Shown here: piece by piece, positions 54,731 through 63,198 of the stretch
How the letters are laid out: every line of letters begins with the position of its first letter
How positions within the stretch are numbered: the stretch's first letter is position 1
Source: Thermobifida halotolerans
GTDB taxonomy: Bacteria > Actinomycetota > Actinomycetes > Streptosporangiales > Streptosporangiaceae
NCBI RefSeq assembly: GCF_003574835.2
Contig: NZ_CP063196.1
Coordinates: forward strand, 5,386,745-5,450,744
DNA: 64,000 nt
Reading direction: 5' to 3'
Position numbers and translations under genes: made by a program
The notes under the pieces: generated by a model
What the model was told of the DNA's origin: nothing
Seen by the model: only the letters and a program-made list of their open reading frames with translations
Database searches by the model: none

Positions 54731-55726
54731 GTGGCAGCACAGATGTACTACGACGACGCCGCCGACCTGAACCTCATCCAGGGGCGCACCGTCGCCGTCA
54801 TCGGTTACGGCAGCCAGGGGCACGCGCACGCGCTGTCGCTGCGGGATTCCGGGGTCGACGTGCGGGTCGGTCTGCCGGAGGGGTCCAAGAGCCGGGCCAA
54901 GGCCGAGGAGGACGGCCTGCGGGTCGTCACCCCGGCGGAGGCGGCGCAGGAGGCCGACCTCATCATGGTTCTGGTGCCCGACCACATCCACCGCGACCTG
55001 TACGCCAACGAGATCGCCCCGCACCTCAACGAGGGCGACGCGCTGTTCTTCGGGCACGGCTTCAGCATCCGCTACGGCCTGATCCAGCCGCCCGCGGGTG
55101 TGGACGTGGCGATGGTCGCCCCCAAGGGCCCCGGCCACCTGGTCCGCCGCCAGTTCGAGGCGGGGCGCGGAGTCCCGGTGCTGGTCGCCGTGGAGAAGGA
55201 CGCCTCCGGCTCGGCCTGGGACCTGGCGCTGTCCTACGCCAAGGCCATCGGCGGCACCCGCGCGGGCGCGCTCAAGACCACCTTCACCGAGGAGACCGAG
55301 ACCGACCTGTTCGGTGAGCAGGCCGTGCTGTGCGGCGGTGTGTCCGAGCTGATCAAGGCCGGGTTCGCCACGCTGGTCGAGGCGGGCTACCAGCCCGAGG
55401 TGGCCTACTTCGAGTGCCTGCACGAGATGAAGCTCATCGTCGACCTCATGTACGAGGGCGGCCTCTCCAAGATGTACTGGTCGGTGTCGGACAACGCCGA
55501 GTACGGCGGCTACACGCGCGGCCCGCGGGTCGTCACCGAGGCCACCCGCGAGGAGATGCGCAAGATCCTGGGCGAGATCCAGGACGGCACCTACGCCCGC
55601 GAACTGGTCGAGGAGTTCGACAACGGTCGGCCGAACTTCCTGAAGCGCCGTGAGGCCGAGCAGAACGAGCAGATCGAGAAGGTGGGCAGCGAGCTGCGTC
55701 CGCTGATGAGCTGGCTGAAGTCCTGA
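54731..55726 (+). CDS. ilvC: Ketol-acid reductoisomerase
   Basis: IlvC isomerises and reduces acetolactate and acetohydroxybutyrate with NADPH. The 331-residue class I enzyme has the nucleotide motif [19 protein letters not shown] and the downstream PEGSKSRAK loop, where Ser/Arg residues suit NADPH. The metal-binding region includes [12 protein letters not shown] and the conserved Glu of FECLHE. The GTG start has AAGGAG 11 bases upstream. It follows ilvN by 120 bases. Confidence 0.97.
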   Translation: MAAQMYYDDAADLNLIQGRTVAVIGYGSQGHAHALSLRDSGVDVRVGLPEGSKSRAKAEEDGLRVVTPAEAAQEADLIMVLVPDHIHRDLYANEIAPHLNEGDALFFGHGFSIRYGLIQPPAGVDVAMVAPKGPGHLVRRQFEAGRGVPVLVAVEKDASGSAWDLALSYAKAIGGTRAGALKTTFTEETETDLFGEQAVLCGGVSELIKAGFATLVEAGYQPEVAYFECLHEMKLIVDLMYEGGLSKMYWSVSDNAEYGGYTRGPRVVTEATREEMRKILGEIQDGTYARELVEEFDNGRPNFLKRREAEQNEQIEKVGSELRPLMSWLKS

Positions 55727-55742
55727 CCGGACAACCCGCACC

Positions 55743-55773
55743 GGGCCCCGGGCGCCGCCGCGTCCCGGGGCCC
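55743..55773 (+). terminator. Terminator of ilvBNC
   Basis: Ten-base arms GGGCCCCGGG (55743-55752) and CCCGGGGCCC (55764-55773) with an 11-base loop begin 16 bases after the ilvC stop. Confidence 0.7.
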
Positions 55774-55844
55774 TACGCTGTGTCGTGAGGGCCGCCGGTC
55801 CGCACCGGTGGTCGGACAGGGGGGTCGGTTAAGCTGGAGTTCCC

Positions 55845-55873
55845 GTAACAGAGGGGAAACCCGGCGCTAGACT
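55845..55873 (+). promoter_or_regulatory. serA promoter candidate
   Basis: GTAACA (55845-55850) and TAGACT (55868-55873) are spaced by 17 bases, giving a leader of about 90 bases before serA. Confidence 0.45.
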
Positions 55874-55972
55874 TTTCCTCATTCTGGCGCCTGGTCGGAG
55901 CCGACGCCGTCAATGCCATGACTGCGGTGCCGCCGCAGTCGAACCACACGCACTCCCTATAAGGAATTCGCT

Positions 55973-57559
55973 GTGCCCAAGCCAGTCGTCCTGGTCGCGG
56001 AAGAACTCTCGCCCGCTGGAATCGCGCTGTTGGAGGAGGACTTCGAGGTCCGTTCCGTCGACGGCGCCGACCGCTCCCAGCTCCTCCCCGCGCTCGCCGG
56101 AGCCGACGCTCTGATCGTGCGCAGCGCCACCAAGGTGGATGCGGAGGTGCTGGCCGCGGGAACCTCCCTGAAGGTCGTGGCGCGTGCGGGTGTCGGACTG
56201 GACAACGTCGACGTCGAGGCCGCCACCAAGGCCGGCGTGCTCGTCGTGAACGCGCCCACCTCCAACATCATCAGCGCGGCCGAGCAGGCCATCAACCTGC
56301 TTCTGGCGTCGGCCCGCAACACCGCTCCCGCCCACGCGGCCCTGGTCGGGGGCGAGTGGAAGCGCTCCAAGTACACCGGCGTCGAGCTGTACGACAAGAC
56401 CGTCGGCATCGTGGGCCTGGGCCGCATCGGCGTGCTCGTCGCCCAGCGGCTGGAGGCGTTCGGCACCAAGCTGATCGCCTACGACCCCTTCGTGCAGCCC
56501 GCCCGCGCCGCGCAGTTGGGCGTGGAGCTCGTCGAACTGGACGAGCTGCTGGAGCGCAGCGACTTCATCACGGTGCACCTGCCCAAGACCAAGGACACGG
56601 TCGGCCTGATCGGCGAGGAGGCGCTGCGCAAGGTCAAGCCGAACGTGCGCATCGTCAACGCCGCGCGCGGCGGGATCGTGGACGAGACCGCCCTCTACAA
56701 CGCCGTCAAGGAGGGGCGGGTCGCCGGAGCGGGCATCGACGTGTTCGCCAAGGAGCCGTGCACCGACAGCCCGCTGTTCGGACTGGAGAACGTCGTCGTC
56801 GCCCCGCACTTGGGCGCCAGCACGCACGAGGCGCAGGAGAAGGCCGGAACCCAGGTCGCCCGCTCGGTCAAGCTCGCGCTGGCGGGCGAGTTCGTGCCGG
56901 ACGCGGTCAACATCCAGGGCAAGGGCGTGGCCGAGGACATCAAGCCCAGTCTGCCGCTGACCGAGAAGCTCGGCCGCATCCTCGCCGCGCTCGCCGACGG
57001 CGCGGTGACCCGCATCGAGGTCGAGGTCCGGGGTGAGATCGTCGCCCACGACGTCAAGGTCATCGAGCTGGCCGCGCTCAAGGGGGTCTTCACCGACATC
57101 GTCGAGGAGGCCGTGACCTACGTGAACGCCCCGCTGGTGGCCAAGGAGCGCGGCGTCGAGGTGAGCCTCACCACCGAGGAGGAGAGCCCGAACTGGCGCA
57201 ACCTCATCACGGTGCGCGGCATCCTCGCCGACGGGCGGCGCATCTCGGTGTCGGGCACCCTCACCGGTCCCCGCCAGTTGGAGAAGATCGTCGAGATCAA
57301 CGGCTACACCATGGAGATCGCGCCCAGCGAGCACATGGCGTTCTTCTCCTACGACGACCGTCCGGGCGTGGTCGGCGTGGTCGGCCAGCTCCTCGGCCGG
57401 GCCCAGGTGAACATCGCGGGCATGCAGGTCAGCCGGGACAAGGAGGGCGGTGCGGCGCTCATCGCGCTGACCGTCGACTCGGCCATCCCCGACGACACCC
57501 TCAGCACCATCTCCGCCGAGATCGGCGCCGAGATCAGCCGGGTCGACCTGGTCGACTGA
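55973..57559 (+). CDS. serA: D-3-phosphoglycerate dehydrogenase
   Basis: SerA oxidises 3-phosphoglycerate, the first step of serine synthesis. The 528-residue long form has the Rossmann motif VGLGRIGVLVAQRL, ARGGIVDE with the catalytic region, and the His of PHLGAST. An allosteric ASB domain (about 310-445) and a C-terminal ACT domain (about 455-528, SYDDRPGVVGVVG) follow. The ACT domain normally gives serine feedback inhibition. The GTG start has AAGGAATT about seven bases upstream. A long hairpin terminates the transcript. Confidence 0.97.
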   Translation: MPKPVVLVAEELSPAGIALLEEDFEVRSVDGADRSQLLPALAGADALIVRSATKVDAEVLAAGTSLKVVARAGVGLDNVDVEAATKAGVLVVNAPTSNIISAAEQAINLLLASARNTAPAHAALVGGEWKRSKYTGVELYDKTVGIVGLGRIGVLVAQRLEAFGTKLIAYDPFVQPARAAQLGVELVELDELLERSDFITVHLPKTKDTVGLIGEEALRKVKPNVRIVNAARGGIVDETALYNAVKEGRVAGAGIDVFAKEPCTDSPLFGLENVVVAPHLGASTHEAQEKAGTQVARSVKLALAGEFVPDAVNIQGKGVAEDIKPSLPLTEKLGRILAALADGAVTRIEVEVRGEIVAHDVKVIELAALKGVFTDIVEEAVTYVNAPLVAKERGVEVSLTTEEESPNWRNLITVRGILADGRRISVSGTLTGPRQLEKIVEINGYTMEIAPSEHMAFFSYDDRPGVVGVVGQLLGRAQVNIAGMQVSRDKEGGAALIALTVDSAIPDDTLSTISAEIGAEISRVDLVD

Positions 57560-57581
57560 CCCCCGACCTCTCGACCCCTCT

Positions 57582-57633
57582 CGAAGCGGCCGGGGCCGCG
57601 GGAGACTCCCTCCCGTCAGCCCCGGCCGCTTCG
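57582..57633 (+). terminator. Terminator of serA
   Basis: Perfect 15-base arms at 57582-57596 and 57619-57633 surround a 22-base loop. Confidence 0.7.
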
Positions 57634-57973
57634 TCCGCGGAAAGGAAGTCTCGTCGGGCGGAGACACGCCGATATTCTGCGGTCCCGGTGCGGCCTTTTA
57701 GTTGGCCTTCCGATATTCTGTCTTCCTAGGAGATGGCGTTCCGTGGTGACACCGCGACCGACCACGGCGGCCATGAAGCCGCGGAGCGCTGTGTCGCCGC
57801 CCTGATCCGGGCGGGCGACACCCCTACCGGTCAGGTGATCCCACCGGAAGACGGCGCGTTTCCCGTCGAACCCGACCACAACCGGGACCCCGGGTGTTCG
57901 GCCGGAGCGCCGAGACGACTCTTCCCGACAGGGGCGCCCTCGGGCTGCCCGGATCGCGAATCGAGGACCGACG

Positions 57974-58051
57974 ATGTACGAGACCACGCCCACCGCAGAC
58001 AACGACGAGGCCCGGCGCGCACTGCAGACCGCACTGGACCGGCGCTCCTGA
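57974..58051 (+). CDS. Possible 25-residue small protein
   Basis: An ATG with GAGG seven bases upstream opens a 25-codon frame beginning MYETTPTADNDEARR and ending LDRRS, with about 21 of 24 third positions G or C. The product would be hydrophilic and helical. It could instead be a fragment of a decayed gene in the adjacent frame. No family is recognised. Confidence 0.3.
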   Translation: MYETTPTADNDEARRALQTALDRRS

Positions 58052-58144
58052 GACACACACCGTGATGGTCGTGACGACCGTGGGTCCGCACGCGCGGCGG
58101 AACACCCGTGGTCGTCAGGACCAACGGCGCCGCTTCGGTACTCT

Positions 58145-58184
58145 TGTCTCATTCCTGTTGTCATCCGTCTCGCCAAATGAGACA
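58145..58184. promoter_or_regulatory. leuB upstream operator candidate
   Basis: Perfect nine-base inverted arms TGTCTCATT (58145-58153) and AATGAGACA (58176-58184) lie 85-124 bases before leuB. A third half-site TTGAGACA lies at about 58233. The spacing of about three helical turns suits a dimeric regulator binding to one DNA face. The regulator is unknown. Confidence 0.5.
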
Positions 58185-58268
58185 CGAGGCCGTGCGTCCC
58201 ACTGTCCGGAGCGATCCGGACGTCGGACGCGCCGTTGAGACACCGTCAATCCGAAGGCAAGGCTCCCT

Positions 58269-59333
58269 ATGTCCGCTCGTACCGTGAAGTTGGCCGTGAT
58301 CCCCGGTGACGGCATCGGACCCGAGGTCGTCGCCGAGGGGCTCAAGGTCCTCTCCGTCGTCGCCCCCCGACACGGGCTCACCCTCGACACCACCGAGTAC
58401 GAGCTGGGCGCCAAGCGGTGGCACGCCACCGGCGAGACCCTGCCCGACTCGGTCGAGGAGGAGCTGCGCCGGCACGAGGCCATCTTCCTCGGGGCGGTCG
58501 GCGACCCCACGGTGCCCAGCGGCGTCCTGGAGCGCGGCCTGCTGCTGCGACTCCGCTTCAACTTCTCGCACTACGTCAACCTGCGACCGGTCCGGCTCTA
58601 CCCCGGTGTGACCACCCCGCTGGCCGGCGTCGCTCCCGAGGACGTCGACATGCTGGTCGTGCGCGAGGGCACCGAGGGCCCCTACGCCGGTATGGGGGGC
58701 GTGCTGCGCAGGGGCACCCCCGGCGAGATCGCCACCCAGGACAGCGTCAACACCCGCTTCGGAGTCGAGCGGGTCGTCCGCTACGCCTTCGCCAAGGCCG
58801 CCGAGCGTCCCCGCAGGAAGCTCACCCTGGTGCACAAGGACAACGTGCTGACCTACGCCGGTGAGCTGTGGCAGCGCGTGGTGCGCGAGGTCGGCGCCGA
58901 GTACCCGCAGGTCGAGGTCGACTACCTGCACGTCGACGCGGCCACCATGTTCTTCGTCACCCAGCCGCGGCGCTTCGACGTGGTCGTCACCGACAACCTC
59001 TTCGGCGACATCATCACCGACCTCGGCGCCGCCGTCGCGGGCGGCATCGGCCTGGCCGCCAGCGGCAATATCAACCCCGAGGCCGACTTCCCCAGCATGT
59101 TCGAGCCGGTGCACGGCTCCGCCCCCGACATCGCGGGGCAGAGCAAGGCCGACCCCACCGCGACCGTCCTGTCCGCGGCGCTCATGCTGGACCACCTGGG
59201 CTATGGTGACGCGGCCGCGCAGGTCGAGCGGGCCGTGGCCGAAGACCTCCAGGCCCGGGCCAAGGACGGCGGTACGCGTTCCACCGTCCAGATCGGCGAT
59301 GACATCGCTCAGCGAGTAGCGGAGCAGGGCTAG
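58269..59333 (+). CDS. leuB: 3-isopropylmalate dehydrogenase
   Basis: LeuB oxidatively decarboxylates 3-isopropylmalate in leucine synthesis. The 354-residue protein has [30 protein letters not shown] (substrate arginines), the Lys of VHKDNVL, and [15 protein letters not shown]. The NAD-binding [11 protein letters not shown] follows. The length and the GDIITD aspartates fit LeuB rather than isocitrate dehydrogenase. GAAGGCAAGG precedes the ATG. It is followed by a terminator and then ilvE. Confidence 0.94.
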   Translation: MSARTVKLAVIPGDGIGPEVVAEGLKVLSVVAPRHGLTLDTTEYELGAKRWHATGETLPDSVEEELRRHEAIFLGAVGDPTVPSGVLERGLLLRLRFNFSHYVNLRPVRLYPGVTTPLAGVAPEDVDMLVVREGTEGPYAGMGGVLRRGTPGEIATQDSVNTRFGVERVVRYAFAKAAERPRRKLTLVHKDNVLTYAGELWQRVVREVGAEYPQVEVDYLHVDAATMFFVTQPRRFDVVVTDNLFGDIITDLGAAVAGGIGLAASGNINPEADFPSMFEPVHGSAPDIAGQSKADPTATVLSAALMLDHLGYGDAAAQVERAVAEDLQARAKDGGTRSTVQIGDDIAQRVAEQG

Positions 59334-59398
59334 GCGGACACAGCCGCTCACGCCCTGCTGTCTCCGCGCGGCGCGGCTGAGCACCAGCACCCCTTGAT

Positions 59399-59429
59399 GC
59401 GACGGGCGCGCCCATGGCGCGCCCGTCGC
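59399..59429 (+). terminator. Terminator of leuB
   Basis: Thirteen-base arms GCGACGGGCGCGC and GCGCGCCCGTCGC with a five-base loop. An ATG in the loop opens a long frame running into ilvE that should not be taken as the ilvE start. Confidence 0.8.
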
Positions 59430-59491
59430 CGTGTCCACACCTCCGGGACGGCTCTGGCTCCGGGTGCGTCGCTTCCGTCACACTAGTTCCT

Positions 59492-59513
59492 GGAACGGCA
59501 GTGTCGCCGTTCC
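59492..59513 (+). promoter_or_regulatory. Hairpin in the ilvE leader
   Basis: GGAACGGC and GCCGTTCC pair with a six-base loop, 27 bases before the ilvE ATG and just upstream of its AGAGGA ribosome site. It has no T tract. It might protect the mRNA or affect translation. Confidence 0.4.
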
Positions 59514-59539
59514 GATGTATCCGAGAGGATCGACAGCAC

Positions 59540-60661
59540 ATGAGCAACGGCACCACCACAAGCGGGTTGACGTTCGACATCCGACTCTCCCCCCGGCGGA
59601 GGACCCCGCAGGAGCGAGAGGCGATCCTGGAGAACCCCGGGTTCGGCAGAGTGTTCACCGACCACATGGTCACCATCCGCTACAGCACGGAGAAGGGCTG
59701 GTACGACGCCCGGCTCGAACCCTACGGGCCGCTTTCGCTGGACCCGGCGACCTCGGTCCTGCACTACGCCCAGGAGATCTTCGAGGGCCTCAAGGCCTAC
59801 CGGCACCCCGACGGCACCCTCGCCTGCTTCCGCCCCGAGGCCAACGCCGCGCGCTTCAACCGCAGCGCGGCGCGCATGGCAATGCCCGACCTGCCCGAGG
59901 ACCTGTTCCTCGGCGCGATCGAGACCCTGCTCGCCCACGACGGCGACTGGGTTCCCACCCGGGCCGACACCAGCCTGTACCTGCGCCCCTTCATGATCTC
60001 CACCGACGTCGGCCTGGGCGTCAACAACCCGTCCGGCACCTACCTGTTCGTCCTCATCGCCTCGCCGTCGGGGGCGTACTTCTCGGGCGGGGTCAAGCCG
60101 GTCACGGTCTGGCTGTGCGAGGACTACACCCGGGCCGCGCGCGGCGGCACCGGCGCGGCCAAGTTCGGCGGCAACTACGCGGCCAGCTTCCTGGCCCAGT
60201 CCCAGGCCGTCGAGCAGGGCTGCGACCAGGTCGTCTGGCTCGACGCGGTCGAACACCGCTGGGTCGAGGAGATGGGCGGCATGAACCTCTTCTTCGTGTT
60301 CGGCTCCGGCGAGAACGCCCGCCTGCTCACCCCCGAGCTGACCGGCACCCTGCTCCCCGGCATCACCCGCGACTCGCTGCTGAAACTGGCCCCCGAACTG
60401 GGCCTGCCGGTCGAGGAGGGACGCATCTCCACCGACCAGTGGCGCGAGGCCGCGACCAGCGGAGAGCTCACCGAGGTGTTCGCCTGCGGTACCGCCGCCG
60501 TCATCACCCCGGTCTCGCACGTCAAGAGCGGTGAGGGCCAGTTCCGGATCGGCGACGGCACACCCGGACCGATCACCATGCGCCTGCGCGAGGAACTCGT
60601 GGGTCTGCAGTACGGCACCCGCCCCGACAACCACGGCTGGGTCCGCAGGTTCGACCGGTAG
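59540..60661 (+). CDS. ilvE: Branched-chain amino acid aminotransferase
   Basis: IlvE performs the last transamination for Leu, Ile and Val. The 373-residue fold-type IV PLP enzyme has [28 protein letters not shown] and the PLP Lys in [24 protein letters not shown] and [10 protein letters not shown] complete the family pattern. The ATG at MSNGTTTSG has AGAGGA ten bases upstream; longer frames begin inside the leuB terminator. The gene stands between leuB and cimA in the same direction. Confidence 0.96.
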   Translation: MSNGTTTSGLTFDIRLSPRRRTPQEREAILENPGFGRVFTDHMVTIRYSTEKGWYDARLEPYGPLSLDPATSVLHYAQEIFEGLKAYRHPDGTLACFRPEANAARFNRSAARMAMPDLPEDLFLGAIETLLAHDGDWVPTRADTSLYLRPFMISTDVGLGVNNPSGTYLFVLIASPSGAYFSGGVKPVTVWLCEDYTRAARGGTGAAKFGGNYAASFLAQSQAVEQGCDQVVWLDAVEHRWVEEMGGMNLFFVFGSGENARLLTPELTGTLLPGITRDSLLKLAPELGLPVEEGRISTDQWREAATSGELTEVFACGTAAVITPVSHVKSGEGQFRIGDGTPGPITMRLREELVGLQYGTRPDNHGWVRRFDR

Positions 60662-60786
60662 TGCCCCGACCCGTCGGCGGTCCCGGTCGGACAGCGACCG
60701 GGACCGCCGACCGCGACGGCGCCGTTCCGTACCGTGACACCAGTCCCGGGTGCGTGCCGTGGGAAGCGTGTGGCACACTTGGTTCC

Positions 60787-60828
60787 GTGCAGCCTCAGGC
60801 GATCATTATCGTGAGGCGCGCTGGCTGA
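60787..60828 (+). CDS. cimA leader peptide, Ile-rich
   Basis: The 13-codon ORF encodes MQPQAIIIVRRAG, with three Ile codons then Val and no Leu. It is followed by a perfect long hairpin and then a T-tailed terminator before cimA. Its GTG lies about eight bases after a CACACT -10-like hexamer, so it may be leaderless like the ilvB leader. Stalling at Ile codons when isoleucyl-tRNA is scarce would relieve termination. This fits CimA, which commits pyruvate to the isoleucine pathway. Confidence 0.8.
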   Translation: MQPQAIIIVRRAG

Positions 60829-60848
60829 AACGGACCTCGCCAGCGCGC
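60816..60848 (+). promoter_or_regulatory. cimA attenuator upstream hairpin
   Basis: GCGCGCTGGC (60816-60825), the last codons of the leader ORF, pairs perfectly with GCCAGCGCGC (60839-60848). It is analogous to the ilvB arrangement, in which the end of the leader ORF also pairs with sequence just before the terminator. Confidence 0.7.
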
Positions 60849-60851
60849 TGA

Positions 60852-60878
60852 CCTCTCGTGTCCACGAGGGGTCTTTTT
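60852..60878 (+). terminator. cimA attenuator terminator
   Basis: CCTCTCGTG pairs with CACGAGGGG and is followed by TC and six Ts, ending 57 bases before the cimA ATG. Confidence 0.85.
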
Positions 60879-60935
60879 TGTTGGCGTGGACCGGGCGGCC
60901 ACCAGGTGACACAGACCGAACCCGGGAGTTTGCCC

Positions 60936-62519
60936 ATGCTGGACGACGGTTTCCACGTATTCGACACCACACTGCGCGACGGCGCACAGCGCGAGGGCGT
61001 CAACCTCACCGTCGCCGACAAACTGGCGATCGCGAAGCTGCTCGACGAGTTCGGCGTGGGCTTCATCGAGGGCGGCTGGCCCGGAGCCAATCCCAAGGAC
61101 ACGGAGTTCTTCCGCCGGGCCCGAACAGAACTGTCACTGAAACATGCGCAGCTCACCGCGTTCGGGGCCACCCGCAGGGCCAACACGCGGGCCGCCGACG
61201 ACCCCCAGGTGCTCGCGCTGCGCGACTCCGGCGCCCCCGTCGTCACCCTCGTGGCCAAGAGCGACGACCGGCACGTCGAACTGGCGCTGCGCACCACGCT
61301 CGACGAGAACCTCGCGATGATCGCGGACACCGTCTCCTACCTGCGCCAGCAGGGGCAGCGCGTCTTCGTGGACTGCGAGCACTTCTTCGACGGCTACCGG
61401 CACAACCCCGACTACGCGCTCAGCGTGGTGCGCGCCGCCGCCGAGGCGGGCGCCTCCGTGGTCGTCCTGTGCGACACCAACGGCGGCATGCTGCCCGCCG
61501 ACGTCGCCGCGATCGTCACCGAGGTCCGCGAGGCCACCGGGGCGCGGCTGGGCATCCACGCCCAGGACGACACCGGTTGCGCGGTGGCCAACACGCTGGC
61601 CGCCGTCGACGCGGGCGCCACGCATGTGCAGTGCACCGCCAACGGATACGGCGAGCGGGTCGGCAACGCCAACCTGTTCTCGGTGGTCCCCGCGCTGGTG
61701 CTCAAGCACGGCCGGACCGTGCTGCCCGAGGGCTGCCTGCGCGAGATGACCCGGGTCTCCCAGGCCATCGCCGAGATCGTCAACATCGCCCCGGCCACCC
61801 ACCAGCCCTACGTCGGCATCTCCGCCTTCGCGCACAAGGCCGGACTGCACGCCTCCGCCATCAAGGTGGACCCCGACCTCTACCAGCACATCGACCCCTC
61901 CCTGGTCGGCAACGACATGCGCATGCTGGTCTCGGACATGGCCGGACGCGCCTCGGTGGAGCTGAAGTCCAGGGAACTCGGCGTGGACCTGTCCGGTGAC
62001 CGCGAGACGCTGGGCCGGGTCGTGGACCGGGTCAAGGACATGGAACTGGCCGGGTACAGCTTCGAGGCGGCCGACGCGTCCCTGGAGTTGCTGCTGCGCG
62101 AGGAGGTCGGGCAGCCGGTGCGCTACTTCGAGGTGGAGTCGTGGCGCACGATCTCCGAGCGGCGCCCCGACGGCTCCAGCGTCAGCGAGGCCACCGTGAA
62201 ACTGCGGGTCAAAGGGGAACGGGTGATCGCCACCGGCGAGGGCAACGGTCCGGTCAACGCGCTGGACCGGGCGCTGCGCTCGGCGCTGGAAGGCGTCTAC
62301 CCCGACCTGGCCACCATGGAGCTGAGCGACTACAAGGTCCGCATCCTCGAAGGCACCTCCGGAACCGGCGCGGTGACCCGGGTCCTGATCGACTCCACCG
62401 ACGGCCACGACGAGTGGACCACCGTCGGTGTCGGCGAGAACGTCATCGAGGCCTCGTGGACCGCGTTGGAGCAGGCCCTCACCTACGGTCTGCTGCGTCG
62501 GGGATACACCCGGAGCTGA
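60936..62519 (+). CDS. cimA: (R)-citramalate synthase
   Basis: CimA condenses pyruvate and acetyl-CoA to citramalate, giving a threonine-independent route to 2-ketobutyrate and isoleucine. The 527-residue protein has the HMGL-like barrel with FDTTLRDGAQREGVNLTVADK (shown in outline), the metal-binding HxH region and CTANGYGERVGNANL. A LeuA dimer-type C-terminal allosteric domain (about 390-520) follows. The N-terminal pattern FIEGGWPGANPKD is that of CimA rather than LeuA. The ATG at MLDDGFH has GGGAG seven bases upstream; a GTG ten codons earlier has no ribosome site. An Ile-rich attenuator precedes it. Confidence 0.93.
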   Translation: MLDDGFHVFDTTLRDGAQREGVNLTVADKLAIAKLLDEFGVGFIEGGWPGANPKDTEFFRRARTELSLKHAQLTAFGATRRANTRAADDPQVLALRDSGAPVVTLVAKSDDRHVELALRTTLDENLAMIADTVSYLRQQGQRVFVDCEHFFDGYRHNPDYALSVVRAAAEAGASVVVLCDTNGGMLPADVAAIVTEVREATGARLGIHAQDDTGCAVANTLAAVDAGATHVQCTANGYGERVGNANLFSVVPALVLKHGRTVLPEGCLREMTRVSQAIAEIVNIAPATHQPYVGISAFAHKAGLHASAIKVDPDLYQHIDPSLVGNDMRMLVSDMAGRASVELKSRELGVDLSGDRETLGRVVDRVKDMELAGYSFEAADASLELLLREEVGQPVRYFEVESWRTISERRPDGSSVSEATVKLRVKGERVIATGEGNGPVNALDRALRSALEGVYPDLATMELSDYKVRILEGTSGTGAVTRVLIDSTDGHDEWTTVGVGENVIEASWTALEQALTYGLLRRGYTRS

Positions 62520-62570
62520 GGCGGCGGGGGCGGCCCGAGTCCCGCGCCCCCGCGGGGAGGCGAGCGGCGC

Positions 62571-62602
62571 GGGGCCGGGGCAAAGAGCCGGGCCCCGGCC
62601 CC
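62571..62602. terminator. Bidirectional terminator cimA/Rieske gene
   Basis: GGGGCCGGGG (62571-62580) and CCCCGGCCCC (62593-62602) form a 10-base stem between two convergent genes. Confidence 0.65.
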
Positions 62603-62607
62603 CGGCC

Positions 62608-63069
62608 TCAGCGCAGACTGACCGTGTCGCCCCGCACGTCGACCGGCACCTCGGGCAGAGCCTCCGTCGCCGGGCCCGAGACGACCGAGCCGTCGGCGAC
62701 GGCGAACCGGCTTCCGTGGCAGGGACAGTTGATCGTGCCGCCGCTCACCTCGTCGACGTCGCAGCCCTGATGGGTGCAGCGCGCGGAGAAGGCCACGATC
62801 GTGCCCGCCTCGGGCCGGGTCACCACCACCGACCGGTCGGCGAAGACGGTTCCACCGCCCACCGGGATCTCGTCCACCCTGGCCAGCACCTCGCCGCCGC
62901 CCTCCCCGTCGGCGGGTCCGGAGGCCGCGCCGTCCGGGGCGGGTTGCGCGCCGCCGTCGTCGTCTCCGCAGCCCGCGAGCGCTCCGGCCACGGCGGTGCC
63001 GCCGACCGCGGCCAGGGCGACACGCCGGGACAGATCGGTCATCGTGGTGGTTTCGGGGATGTCCGTCAT
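62608..63069 (-). CDS. Secreted Rieske 2Fe-2S protein
   Basis: The 153-residue protein has a signal with twin arginines (SRRVAL) and a lipobox-like ALAGC at about 30-34, so it is probably exported by the Tat route and lipidated. A low-complexity linker follows. The Rieske domain has C98-T-H100 and C115-P-C117-H118 as cluster ligands, with C103 and C117 placed to form the stabilising disulfide. It is a short stand-alone Rieske protein rather than the cytochrome bc subunit. The partner is unknown. A second Met at residue 10 is an alternative start. Confidence 0.9.
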   Translation of the reverse strand: MTDIPETTTMTDLSRRVALAAVGGTAVAGALAGCGDDDGGAQPAPDGAASGPADGEGGGEVLARVDEIPVGGGTVFADRSVVVTRPEAGTIVAFSARCTHQGCDVDEVSGGTINCPCHGSRFAVADGSVVSGPATEALPEVPVDVRGDTVSLR

Positions 63070-63198
63070 CGGTCAGTTCCTCGCGATCGCTGCGGCGGGC
63101 CTGGTGGGACGGACGCCACGCTATCCCCGGAAATCACCGGGGAACAGGGGCTGCGGTGATTCGGACAGGTGGGCGGACCCGGCGGGCAGGACCGGTTC

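Larger units (their letters stand above)
57634..58268 (+). other. Long spacer between serA and leuB
   Basis: These 635 bases have no securely identified gene. An 11-base direct repeat CCGATATTCTG occurs at 57669-57679 and 57710-57720 (41-base period). An open frame from 57733 (MAFRGDTATDHGGHEAAERC) has good GC3 only over its first 60 codons or so. A 25-codon ORF lies at 57974, and TGAGACAC occurs three times at about 58049, 58179 and 58234. The two coding-like stretches are in different frames and could be a decayed gene. Confidence 0.4.

Noticed and set aside
59414..59539. Extended N terminus for ilvE
   Set aside because: It begins in the loop of the leuB terminator and has no family similarity; the ATG at 59540 has a ribosome site.
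60858..60935. Extended N terminus for cimA
   Set aside because: The longer frame starts inside the attenuator terminator. The ATG at 60936 has GGGAG at proper spacing.
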